Notes under the pieces: generated by a model
What the model saw: the letters and a program-made list of their open reading frames with translations, nothing else
Database searches by the model: none
What the model was told of the DNA's origin: nothing
From: Oceanobacillus sp. HTM 045
Lineage (GTDB): Bacteria > Pseudomonadota > Alphaproteobacteria > Rhodobacterales > Rhodobacteraceae
Direction: 5' to 3'
NCBI GenBank assembly: GCA_009733745.1
Contig: WNWL01000006.1
Coordinates: 434,001 to 498,000 of the forward strand
DNA: 64,000 nucleotides
Made by a program: the position numbers and the translations under genes
Part shown: piece by piece, positions 29,622-36,751 of the stretch
Position numbering within the stretch: position 1 is the stretch's first letter
Layout: the number at the start of each line of letters is the position of its first letter

Positions 29622-30224
29622 ATGACCGCCGTGCCGATCTCGCAGCCGACCGCGCCCGCACCGGGCTGGATCCGCAACTTCCCGCCGATGATCAAGCAGA
29701 CCGCGCTGACCTGCTGGGCCTGCGCCGCCGCCGCCTGGGTGAAGGTGACGCCGCGCTCGCCCGCCACCTGGTGGGCGAAGACGGTCAAGGACCTGCGCGA
29801 GCAGTACAAGCCCTTCACCGGCCCCGGCGGCGGGCTGAAGATCGCCGGAGAGGACGGCCTGCCCGGCGGGCTCGAGTTCCTCGCCGCCGGCCTCGGCATG
29901 GACCTCGCCCTGTTCGGCTCCGGCAAGGACGGCAAGGCGCTCAAGGGCGTCCGCCCGGTCAAGAGCCTGACCGGCGCCTTCCTCTACCAGAAGCTTTCGA
30001 AGCACGGGCATCTCTACATCATCACCGAGCGCGCCGGCGCGGCCTTCTCCCACGCCGTCGTCGCCTACGGCATCGGCGGCGCCACCTCGCCCGACGCCAA
30101 CCTCGTGGTGATGGACTCCATGCCCGACGTGCCCCCCTACCGCCTGCTGCCGGTGAAGGACCTGCACCAGAACCGCGTCGTCATCGTCGGCTGGCCCGAC
30201 GCGACGGCGAAGAGCCCGAACTGA
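29622..30224 (+). CDS. Stand-alone papain-like cysteine peptidase (AvrRpt2-like family)
   Basis: 200 residues with the layout of the bacterial papain-like family that includes AvrRpt2. The oxyanion Gln and catalytic Cys occur as KQTALTCWACAAAAW (Q26, C31), the His in FSHAVVAYGIGG (H144) and the partner Asp in VVMDSMPD (D165). No signal peptide, transmembrane segment or fused domain is visible, so it is either cytoplasmic or exported by a leaderless route. AGGGGAG lies directly before ATG 29622; a GTG three codons later has better spacing to the same site and could be the true start. Neighbours give no clue. Whether it is a housekeeping peptidase or an effector or toxin is open. Confidence 0.72.
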   Translation: MTAVPISQPTAPAPGWIRNFPPMIKQTALTCWACAAAAWVKVTPRSPATWWAKTVKDLREQYKPFTGPGGGLKIAGEDGLPGGLEFLAAGLGMDLALFGSGKDGKALKGVRPVKSLTGAFLYQKLSKHGHLYIITERAGAAFSHAVVAYGIGGATSPDANLVVMDSMPDVPPYRLLPVKDLHQNRVVIVGWPDATAKSPN

Positions 30225-30272
30225 CGGGGCGGGCGCAGGGCGGGCTCAGAGCAGAGCGCCCCGATCTGCCGA

Positions 30273-30435
30273 AGCACGCGCGGCCAGCGCGGGCCACGTC
30301 CGGCCCTCCCCGGGGCCGGGCGTCTTGCAGCGCTGCAAATGGCTTCAATCTCGGGAGGGGGTGCCACCATAAATCAAGCAGACCCTAGCGAGCACCACGC
30401 CCGTCCAGGGCCGGTCATGCCCCTCCGCGCTGACC
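30273..30435 (+). repeat. Dispersed repeat, copy A (~163 bp)
   Basis: Starts with an AGCACGCGCGGCCAGCGCGGG version of the head hairpin, followed by GGCCACGTCCGGCCCTCCCC, GGGCCGGGCGTC, GCTGCAA, CGGGAGG, ATAAATCAAGCA, ACCACGCCCGTCCAGGGCCGGTC-type sequence and CCCTCCGCGCTGA. It aligns without gaps over its length to copies B and D. Homology with copy B reaches some 30 bases further upstream (CGCCCCGATC). Confidence 0.85.
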
Positions 30436-30509
30436 ATCTGCTTTTCCAAAGCAACAGCACTACGAGAGCACCCAGCACAGGCTCCGAGAGAATCGCCCCG
30501 ATCCACCAC

Positions 30510-30672
30510 AGCCCGGGCGACCAGCCCGGGCCACGCCCGGCCCTCCCCCAGGCCGGGCGTCCTACAATGCTGCAAGTGGCTCGAAACTCGGGAGGGAGTG
30601 CCGCCATAAATCAAGCAGACCCGGCGAAGCACAACGCCCGCCCAGGGCCGGTCGCGTCCCTCCACACTCACC
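30510..30672 (+). repeat. Dispersed repeat, copy B (~163 bp)
   Basis: Head hairpin AGCCCGGGCGACCAGCCCGGG, second hairpin CCGGCCCTCCCCCAGGCCGGG, then GCTGCAAG, CGGGAGGGAGTGCCG, ATAAATCAAGCAGACCC, CCAGGGCCGGTCG. It lies 237 bases after copy A in the same direction. Confidence 0.88.
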
Positions 30673-30771
30673 ACGAAAGCCAGCCCGCCACCCCGCCCGC
30701 CAAAGGCGTCCCCTCCCCCATCGGGGGAGGGCCAGGGAGGGGGCCGGCGCAGCCGACCAAAGAAAACGTAA

Positions 30772-31154
30772 GCGCGGATGGCCTGTAAGCCGGGTTCTGT
30801 CCCTCTTGCGAGGGGATGGCCATTCATCTGGACGCGCCGTCGCCGGCGCGTTCGCGCGGTCTACCCGGGGAACGGACCGGAGACGGCCCCGCCGCGGCTC
30901 GCGCCGCCGCTGTTCCCCCTATCTGACCTTGCTCCCGGTGGGGCTTGCCGTGCCGCCCCCGTTGCCGGGGGCGCGGTGGGCTCTTACCCCACCGTTTCAC
31001 CCTTGCCGGAGCGAACCCCGGCGGTCTGATCTCTGTGGCGCTTTCCCTGGGGTTTCCCCCGCCGGGCGTTACCCGGCACCGTGTCTCCGTGGAGCCCGGA
31101 CTTTCCTCACCTCCCGGCGTGAACCGGCAAGCGCGGCCATCCGGCCATCCGCGC
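30772..31154 (-). ncRNA. rnpB: RNase P RNA (class A)
   Basis: RNA component of RNase P, which trims tRNA 5' ends. On the minus strand the P4 5' strand and its flank read GAGGTGAGGAAAGTCCGGGC, and near the 3' end AGAACCCGGCTTACAGGCC, both universal rnpB sequences. GCGCGGATGGCC at the 5' end pairs with GGCCATCCGCGC at the 3' end as helix P1, which sets the boundaries to 383 bases, a usual alphaproteobacterial length. Confidence 0.95.
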
Positions 31155-31169
31155 CACCCACCTAGGGGA

Positions 31170-31907
31170 TCAGGCGGTGAGCGTCAACGCCGGCCACCGC
31201 GCCGCCAGCGCCTGCAGATGCGCGAGAACCGCCGGCGTCGCCCGGTCCGCCACCGCGCCGGGCACGAACCGCTGCGTGAAGGCCCGGCAGACCGCCTCCA
31301 GCTCCGCCGTCCACCCCTCCCCCTCGTCCACCGAGTAGCCGAACCGCGCCGCCGCGGCGCGGAATTCCTCCGGGTCCGCCACACCCTCCCCCGGCACGGG
31401 CGGGTCGAGCCACACCGCGAGGCCCCGGCGGGCCAGCCGCCGCCAGTCGAACTTTTCGCCCGGGTCGCTCTTGCGCCCCGGCGCCATGCAGGCATGGCCG
31501 ATCACGCCCTCGGGCGGCACGCCGTGGCGCTCCATGATCCCGGCGAGCAGGCGCTCCAGCGCCGCCATCTGCGGCTCCGGGAAGGGCGGGTAGCCCAGCT
31601 CGTGGCCGGGATTCGCCAGCTCGATCCCGACGGAGCGGGAGTTCATGTCGCCCCGCCCGCCCCAGGCCCCTGCCCCGGCATGCCAGGCGCGCTTCTCCTC
31701 GGGCACCAGCCGGCGCACCTCGCCGCCGGGCCAGACGAGGTAATGCGCGCTGACCTCCGCCGAGGGGTCCTTCAGCCGCGCCAGCGCCGCCTCGGCACTG
31801 TCCATGCCGGTATAGTGGAGCACCACCAGCTCCACCCCCAGCCCGTCGCGCCGCTCGCCGAAATTCGGCGAAGGGTCGTCCGTCACAGCAGTCATAGCCG
31901 CATCCAT
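31170..31907 (-). CDS. N-acetylmuramoyl-L-alanine amidase, AmpD type
   Basis: 245-residue Amidase_2 protein cutting the MurNAc-L-Ala bond, probably on recycled anhydro-muropeptides. Zinc ligands are in VVLHYTGM, WHAGAGAWGG and GHACMAPGRKSDPGEKFDW (the usual SDIAPGRKxDPG motif has ACMAPGRKSDPG here). After about residue 170 a helical region (FGYSVDEGE...) resembles a peptidoglycan-binding domain. No signal peptide is seen, which fits a cytosolic AmpD role. ATG 31907 has GAAGGGG ahead; another ATG four codons on is possible. It lies 15 bases after the rnpB 5' end, reading in the same direction, so the RNA may be read from the same transcript or its own promoter inside the gene. Confidence 0.9.
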   Translation of the reverse strand: MDAAMTAVTDDPSPNFGERRDGLGVELVVLHYTGMDSAEAALARLKDPSAEVSAHYLVWPGGEVRRLVPEEKRAWHAGAGAWGGRGDMNSRSVGIELANPGHELGYPPFPEPQMAALERLLAGIMERHGVPPEGVIGHACMAPGRKSDPGEKFDWRRLARRGLAVWLDPPVPGEGVADPEEFRAAAARFGYSVDEGEGWTAELEAVCRAFTQRFVPGAVADRATPAVLAHLQALAARWPALTLTA

Positions 31908-32060
31908 CGACCACCCCTTCGAGACACCGCCGGTTGTTGCAGCGGCGACTCTATCGCCCCCTGACGGTGCCGCAACCGGACAAAGGCGCTTAACGCCGCC
32001 CCGCCCCGGTGTTACGAGAGCCGGGAACGGGCAGTGCTGCACCAAGGGGAGACACGCAGG

Positions 32061-33449
32061 ATGCGGGCAGGATTTCTCGGACTGGCAGGCGGCTGCGCCC
32101 TCGCGCTCGCGGGTTGCGGCACGATCTACACCTCGCCCGGCGTCGAGGCGGCGGCCGGCGGCGACGGGCTCGACGTGGTGGTCGTGTCGATGACCCACCA
32201 GACCGTCGCCGAGGCCAATCTCGACACCTACATCCCCCAGCGCCTGCCCTCGGTCTACCAGTCGGGCGCGGCGGCGCGGGCGGCGGTGTCGGCGCGGATC
32301 CCGTCGGACGCGGCCCTGCCCGCCCCCGCGAGCGAGACCGGCCCCCGGCCCGCCTTCATCCCCGCCAACCTGCCGCCCCGCGGCACGCCGCAGCCCTACC
32401 GCATCGGCATCGGCGACGTGATGCTGCTCTCCGCCGACCCCGCCGGCGCCTCGCTGGAGCAGCTCCCCGGCCTGATCTCCGCCCAGGCCAAGCGCCAGGG
32501 CTTCGTGGTGCAGGACGACGGCTCCATCGCCGTGCCCGACGTCGGGCGCATCCGCATCGCCGGGATGACGGTGGGCGAGGCCGAGGCGGCGATCTTCGAC
32601 ACGCTGGTCGAGAAACGCCTCGACCCGACCTTCTCGCTGGAGATCGCCGAGTTCAACTCGCAGCGTGTCTCGGTCGGCGGGCTGGTCGGCCAGCCGACGC
32701 TGGTGCCGATATCGCTCCGCCCGCTCTACCTCGAGGAGGCGATCAACCTCGCCGGCGGCATCCAGGTGGCCGACCCCGAGACCGGGCTGATCCGCCTGTT
32801 CCGCGGCGGCGAGGTGTTCCAGATCCCGCTGTCGCGCTTCCTCTCGGACCCGCGCACCCGCGAGATCATCCTGACCGACGGCGACAGCATCTACATCGGC
32901 TCCGCCTACGAGGAGGACCGCGCCCGCGCCTTCTTCCAGGAGCAGCTTTCGCTCCGCACCTTCCAGCTCCAGGCCGCCACCGCGATCCTCTCGGCCCAGG
33001 GCCAGGCCCAGGCCAACGCGCTGAATCGGCTGGAATACGAGCGCGACGTCTGGGAGCGCCGGCTGGAGCTCGGCGCGGTCGAGCGCGCCTATGCCTATGT
33101 CGCCGGCGAGGTCCGCCAGACCGGCCGCGTCGCGCTGCCCTTCGAGCGCGCCGCGACGCTGGCGGACGTGCTCTTCGACGAGAGCATCCGCGGCATCACC
33201 ATGCGCGAGGCCGACTATGCCGAGATCTACGTGATCCGCGGCTCACTGCGGCCGGAGGAGTTCGGCGGCGTCACCGCCTACCACCTCGACGCCACCAACG
33301 CCGCCAACCTCGCGCTGGCCACCCGCTTCCAGATGCGGCCCGACGACGTGGTCTGGATCTCCGAGCAGCCGGTCACGACCTGGAACCGGGTCATCACCCA
33401 GCTCACCCCGCAGATCCTCAGCACGGTCGGCACGCTCGGCAACCTCTGA
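32061..33449 (+). CDS. Wza-like polysaccharide export lipoprotein
   Basis: 462 residues: lipoprotein signal with LALAGC (Cys19), a polysaccharide export domain (PYRIGIGDVMLLS ... VPDVGRIRIAGMTVGEAEAAI) at about 115-210, then SLBB-like beta-grasp regions (VSVGGLVGQPTLVPI; VAGEVRQTGRVALPF) and a helical insert. It would form an outer-membrane export channel. No glycosyltransferase, Wzc or flippase lies near, so it is an orphan here. AAGGGGAG precedes ATG 32061; a start nine codons earlier would place residues before the signal. Confidence 0.9.
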   Translation: MRAGFLGLAGGCALALAGCGTIYTSPGVEAAAGGDGLDVVVVSMTHQTVAEANLDTYIPQRLPSVYQSGAAARAAVSARIPSDAALPAPASETGPRPAFIPANLPPRGTPQPYRIGIGDVMLLSADPAGASLEQLPGLISAQAKRQGFVVQDDGSIAVPDVGRIRIAGMTVGEAEAAIFDTLVEKRLDPTFSLEIAEFNSQRVSVGGLVGQPTLVPISLRPLYLEEAINLAGGIQVADPETGLIRLFRGGEVFQIPLSRFLSDPRTREIILTDGDSIYIGSAYEEDRARAFFQEQLSLRTFQLQAATAILSAQGQAQANALNRLEYERDVWERRLELGAVERAYAYVAGEVRQTGRVALPFERAATLADVLFDESIRGITMREADYAEIYVIRGSLRPEEFGGVTAYHLDATNAANLALATRFQMRPDDVVWISEQPVTTWNRVITQLTPQILSTVGTLGNL

Positions 33450-33784
33450 GCCGCCGGATCTCCCGCAAGACCCGCGCGCGCCCGGCCCCGCAAGGCCGGG
33501 CGCGCCGCCGTTCAGGCCCCCAGGATTCAGCCCCGGATCCGCGCGGATTCTCACCCGCCCGGCGAGACGCAGAATCGCCCGTTTCACTGCTGGCGGTGAA
33601 GTCCGCGCCCCGATCCGGCGATGTCGCCTCCAGCGATCTCACGAAAAATGTCACCCGCCGCGTTAACCTGTCACCCGCCGGGTGACACGCCGCGCAGGCT
33701 GACAAGCCGCGCCAGAGGGGACACTGCAAACCGGGTGACACTTGTCCCCCCGCCCGCCAAACTCCGCCCGACAGGCCCCCAGGA
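33450..33784. other. Convergent gap with TGTCACCCG palindrome cluster
   Basis: The 335 bases lie between two gene 3' ends (export lipoprotein and SHMT-like gene). Besides the palindrome cluster at 33649-33740 I see no gene; short frames here have no ribosome sites and atypical composition. Confidence 0.6.
33649..33740. repeat. Cluster of TGTCACCCG / CGGGTGACA half-sites with a perfect 19-bp palindrome
   Basis: TGTCACCCGCC occurs at 33649 and again at 33669, exactly 20 bases on; the second copy is part of TGTCACCCGCCGGGTGACA (33669-33687), a perfect palindrome around one base. A further CGGGTGACA is at 33732-33740. The 20-base step is about two helical turns, as in operator arrays. It is odd that the site is downstream of both flanking genes. 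Confidence 0.7.
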
Positions 33785-35098
33785 TCAGCGGATGAAGCGC
33801 AGGCTCCGGAACCGCTGGCGGAAGCCCGTGGCGTCCTGAGCCACCGTCTCGGGGCGGTCCTTCAGCGCCCGCGCGATCAGCGACGCAAGCTCCGGCATGT
33901 CGGCCGCGCCCATGCCCCAGCGCGCCGTCTCCGTCGTGCCGATCCTCAGCCCGTTCATGTCGCCCTCGACCGGCGCGATGGGCAGCCCGATGCCGCAGGC
34001 CAGCAGGTTGGCATGCCGCATCCGCCGCGCCAGCGCCTGCCCGCCGCCCCAGCGCGCGGCCTCGACCGCGAACTGGTGGCTCGCGGTCGCGCCCCCGCCG
34101 TAGACCGGAACACCCTCCGCCTGCAGCGCGCGGGCCAGCGCCTGCGCCGTCACCAGCATCTCGGCGGCATAGGCCCGCCCGTCCTCGCGCCAGTCCAGCA
34201 GCGTGATCGCCAAAGCCGCCACCCGGCCCGCGTCGAAATTCGCCGTCAGGCCGGGAAAGGCAATGCGGTCAAGGCGTTCGGCCATCTCGGCGTCGCCGGT
34301 GACGATCAGCCCGCCCGGCGGCCCGCCCAGCGACTTGTAGGTCGACATGGTCATCAGGTGCGCGCCCTCGGCCAGCGGGTTCGGCCACATGCCGCCTGCG
34401 ATGGGGCCAGATAGATGCGCGGCGTCGAACAGCAGCTTCGCCCCCACCGCGTCCGCCACCTCGCGCATGGCGGCGACCGGGTGATGCGTCAGGTTCAGGC
34501 TCGACCCGATGGTGATCAGCTTCGGCCGCCTCGCCTCCGCCAGCGCCGAGAGCGCCGCCACGTCCACCGTGTAGCGCTCCGCGTCCACCGGCGCCTCGAC
34601 GATCTCCAGCCCGTAGAGCCCCGCCGCACCGGCGCGGTTATGGGTGACATGCCCGCCGATGCTGGCCGGCGGCACGATCACCGTGTCGCCCGGCGCGCAG
34701 GTCGCCATGAAGGCATAGAGGTTCGCCATCGCGCCGGAAGGCACGCGCACCTCGGCATGGGACGCGCCGAACACCTCCGCCGCCAGCTCGGCGCAGATGA
34801 CCTCGATCTCCTCGATGGCTTCCAGCCCGGTCTCGTACTTGTCGCCGGGATAGCCGAGCGAGGGCCGCGCCCCCAGCCCCGCGGCGAGGAACGCCTCCGC
34901 GCGCGGGTTCATCGTGTTGGTCGCGGGATTGAGATTTATGCATTCCAGCTCGTGGATTGCGCGGTTTTCCTGCGCCAGCGCATGAATACGGGTCTCGATC
35001 TCGCCCGAATCCATGCCGCGCGCCAGGTCGGCGATCTCCTGCACCCGGTTCTCGGCCGCCTCGGGCACCCAGCCGCGGCGCTTCAGGTATGGCATCAT
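33785..35098 (-). CDS. Serine hydroxymethyltransferase-like PLP enzyme
   Basis: 437 residues of the SHMT fold: VRVPSGAMANLYAF, PGDTVIVPPASIGGHVTH, FDAAHLSGPIAGG (PLP-site D and H) and the Schiff-base lysine in MSTYKSLGGPPGGLIV (about Lys255). Canonical GlyA has STTHKTLRGPRGG in that place, so this is a divergent branch, perhaps an alpha-methylserine, threonine or other aldol-cleaving enzyme. Two ATGs stand in a row at 35098 and 35095 after GAGGGGGAG. It follows the histidine kinase by 22 bases and is probably cotranscribed with it. Confidence 0.85.
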   Translation of the reverse strand: MMPYLKRRGWVPEAAENRVQEIADLARGMDSGEIETRIHALAQENRAIHELECINLNPATNTMNPRAEAFLAAGLGARPSLGYPGDKYETGLEAIEEIEVICAELAAEVFGASHAEVRVPSGAMANLYAFMATCAPGDTVIVPPASIGGHVTHNRAGAAGLYGLEIVEAPVDAERYTVDVAALSALAEARRPKLITIGSSLNLTHHPVAAMREVADAVGAKLLFDAAHLSGPIAGGMWPNPLAEGAHLMTMSTYKSLGGPPGGLIVTGDAEMAERLDRIAFPGLTANFDAGRVAALAITLLDWREDGRAYAAEMLVTAQALARALQAEGVPVYGGGATASHQFAVEAARWGGGQALARRMRHANLLACGIGLPIAPVEGDMNGLRIGTTETARWGMGAADMPELASLIARALKDRPETVAQDATGFRQRFRSLRFIR

Positions 35099-35120
35099 CT
35101 CCCCCTCGATCCTCCGGCCT

Positions 35121-36164
35121 TCAGTCTTCGAGGCAGCGCGAGACGGGGAAGCTGACGAAGGCCCGGAAGCCCTGCCCCGGCGCGGTGCGGATCTCCAGCC
35201 TGCCGTCATGCGCCTCGATCAGGTCGCGCGCGATCGGCAGGCCCAGCCCGCCCGGCCGGCGGTTGCCCGGCTGCAACCCAGCGGGCCGGCCATAGGGCGA
35301 CAGCGCGTGCGCCAGTTCCTCCGGCGTCAGCCCCGCGCCGTCATCCGCCACCTCGATCAGCACGCCGTCGCCCGGCCCCGGCTCGCGGAAGGCGATGGTC
35401 ACGCAACCGGCCTCCCCGCCATAGCGGATGGCGTTCTGCAACAGGTTGTCGATGGCGCTCCAGAGCGCGCCCTCGTCGCCCAGCATCACCGGCCCTGCCC
35501 CCTTCGGCAACACGCCGCTGTCGTCGATCCGCACCCCGGCGGAGTCCGCCGCGGGCCGCGCGAGCCGCACGAGGCGGCGCACGATCCGCCCGAGATCGAC
35601 CTCGCCCATGCGCAGCATCTGCGTGCTGGTGCCAAGCTCGCCCAGCGCCACCAGGTCGTCGGCGAGCCGCAGGAGCCGCCACGCGGCGGAGACGATGTCC
35701 CCGGCATAGTCCGCGGCCCGCGCGCCCTGCATGGCCGGGTCTCCCGCCGGGTGGCGTATCATCTCCGCGAAACCCAGTACCGCGTTGAGGGGAGAGCGCA
35801 ATTCGTGCCCGAGCCGGGCCAGCCGGTCGACCGGGATCGACGGCACGTCGGGCTTCTGCGGCCCCGCGTCGTGGAAGCAGAAGACCGCGTTCTCGCCCGC
35901 CGTCTCCGGCGCCGGGAACGGCACCGGCAGCGCACCAATGTGCAGCAGCCGCTCGCCCCCGGCGGTGCGGCAGCGCAGGCAGGCCGAGGCGCCGCGCCCG
36001 CCGCGCAACTCGTCGAGCAGCGCCTGCGCCTCGCGCGGGTCGTGGAAGCGGTGCAGCAGGATGTCGCCATGCCCGCCCGCGCCGAACAGCGTGGCGTCGG
36101 CTTCATTGCGGGAGACGATACGGTCACCCCGGTCGAATATCGCTATCGCCGGGCCGCCCGCCAT
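35121..36164 (-). CDS. Soluble sensor histidine kinase
   Basis: 347 residues with no membrane segment or signal peptide. N-terminal 110 residues look like a PAS-type sensor (ending in GENAVFCFHDAG); HisKA domain with the H-box RLGHELRSPLNAVLGF (His120); HATPase with N-box NLLQNAIRYG, G1 VADDGAGLTPEEL and G2 GGLGLPIARDLIEAHDG. No response regulator is in the window, so it is an orphan; the only partner suggested by operon structure is the SHMT-like gene behind it. The start has weak ribosome signal (AGGA fourteen bases ahead). Confidence 0.9.
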   Translation of the reverse strand: MAGGPAIAIFDRGDRIVSRNEADATLFGAGGHGDILLHRFHDPREAQALLDELRGGRGASACLRCRTAGGERLLHIGALPVPFPAPETAGENAVFCFHDAGPQKPDVPSIPVDRLARLGHELRSPLNAVLGFAEMIRHPAGDPAMQGARAADYAGDIVSAAWRLLRLADDLVALGELGTSTQMLRMGEVDLGRIVRRLVRLARPAADSAGVRIDDSGVLPKGAGPVMLGDEGALWSAIDNLLQNAIRYGGEAGCVTIAFREPGPGDGVLIEVADDGAGLTPEELAHALSPYGRPAGLQPGNRRPGGLGLPIARDLIEAHDGRLEIRTAPGQGFRAFVSFPVSRCLED

Positions 36165-36265
36165 GCCGGGTCACGATCCTGCGGGCCGCGCGGGGCGCGC
36201 AGATGCCTGGACAGATGCCGGGCACGAGACGCGGGTGGACGCGGCGGCCTGGTTCGCGCGGGCTC

Positions 36266-36484
36266 TCAAGCGGGCGACGCCTTCTTGCGGCCCTTCTTGC
36301 CCTGCTGGTTGCGGGCGCGCTCGGCCGAGGCGCGCAGCTCCTCCGCGATCTCCAGCGCCTCGTCCGGGCTGAAGTCCATCGGTATCTCGATACCGGGAGC
36401 GGAGACGAAGATCCTGACCATCCCGAGCGAGGTCGGCCCGATCTGGAGGTCCGCCTCGATGTCACTCTCGCTGTCGATCCCCAT
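36266..36484 (-). CDS. Small conserved protein (DUF6324-like)
   Basis: 72-residue acidic-then-basic protein; the core DLQIGPTSLGMVRIFV leads into DFSPDEALEIAEEL and the C-terminus is KGRKKASPA. I believe it belongs to a small Rhodobacterales family (DUF6324), from memory of its look. Start at 36484 follows GGAGAAA; a longer reading to 36562 lacks support. It lies 101 bases before the histidine kinase on the same strand. Function unknown. Confidence 0.72.
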   Translation of the reverse strand: MGIDSESDIEADLQIGPTSLGMVRIFVSAPGIEIPMDFSPDEALEIAEELRASAERARNQQGKKGRKKASPA

Positions 36485-36582
36485 GTCACGTTTCTCCGGC
36501 TTCTTGCCTGCCACAGTATTCGAGAGCGGCGGCAACGCCAGCCTCGATGTGTTAAAATCCACAACTCATCCCGACGCACGGC

Positions 36583-36611
36583 TTGCAAATCGCCGGAACG
36601 GGCGATAAATC
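36583..36611 (+). promoter_or_regulatory. Candidate promoter of tRNA-His
   Basis: TTGCAA and TAAATC are 17 bases apart and end 42 bases before the mature tRNA 5' end. The -10 match is partial. Position is right for a tRNA leader. Confidence 0.35.
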
Positions 36612-36653
36612 CCCCGAAATCCGCAGCGCAGCAACCCTGCGCGAAGGCGAGAT

Positions 36654-36730
36654 GCCGACGTAGCTCAGTTGGTTAGAGCACTAGATTGTGGATCTAGGGG
36701 TCCCCCGTTCGAGCCGGGGCGTCGGTACCA
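36654..36730 (+). tRNA. tRNA-His (anticodon GTG)
   Basis: A 77-base cloverleaf with encoded CCA: acceptor GCCGACG pairs with CGTCGGT, anticodon stem CTAGA/TCTAG frames the loop TTGTGGA with GTG, and the T-stem CCCCG/CGGGG carries TTCGAGC. The discriminator base 73 is A and the base before position 1 is T, so neither the usual C73 nor an encoded G-1 is present. This is the unusual tRNA-His known in a group of alphaproteobacteria. Confidence 0.96.
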
Positions 36731-36751
36731 TCCCCCTCCCGCCACACAGCC

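Larger units (their letters stand above)
30225..30771. other. Gene-free convergent gap holding two dispersed repeats
   Basis: The 547 bases between the peptidase stop and the 3' end of rnpB contain repeat copies A and B. The last hundred bases (30673-30771) have a run of GGGGGAGGG-like sequence before rnpB and a T-rich stretch on the minus strand after the RNA end, which may serve as the rnpB terminator. Open frames across this gap look spurious. Confidence 0.6.

Noticed and set aside
30345-30827. Minus-strand open frames in the repeat regions (also 43281-43859) with shared peptide phrases such as RPWTGVVLRR
   Set aside because: The likeness between these frames comes from the dispersed DNA repeat itself; they lack ribosome sites, run across hairpins and in part overlap rnpB.
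33669-33687. The 19-bp palindrome as a parS partition site
   Set aside because: The usual parS sequence is TGTTTCACGTGAAACA; the palindrome here shares only the outer TGT/ACA and the lone position is not near parAB or the origin genes.
33418-33839. Two short opposite frames (107 and 72 codons) in the gap after the Wza-like gene
   Set aside because: No ribosome sites, Cys/Arg/Pro-rich shadow composition, and overlap with the neighbouring gene ends and with the palindrome array.
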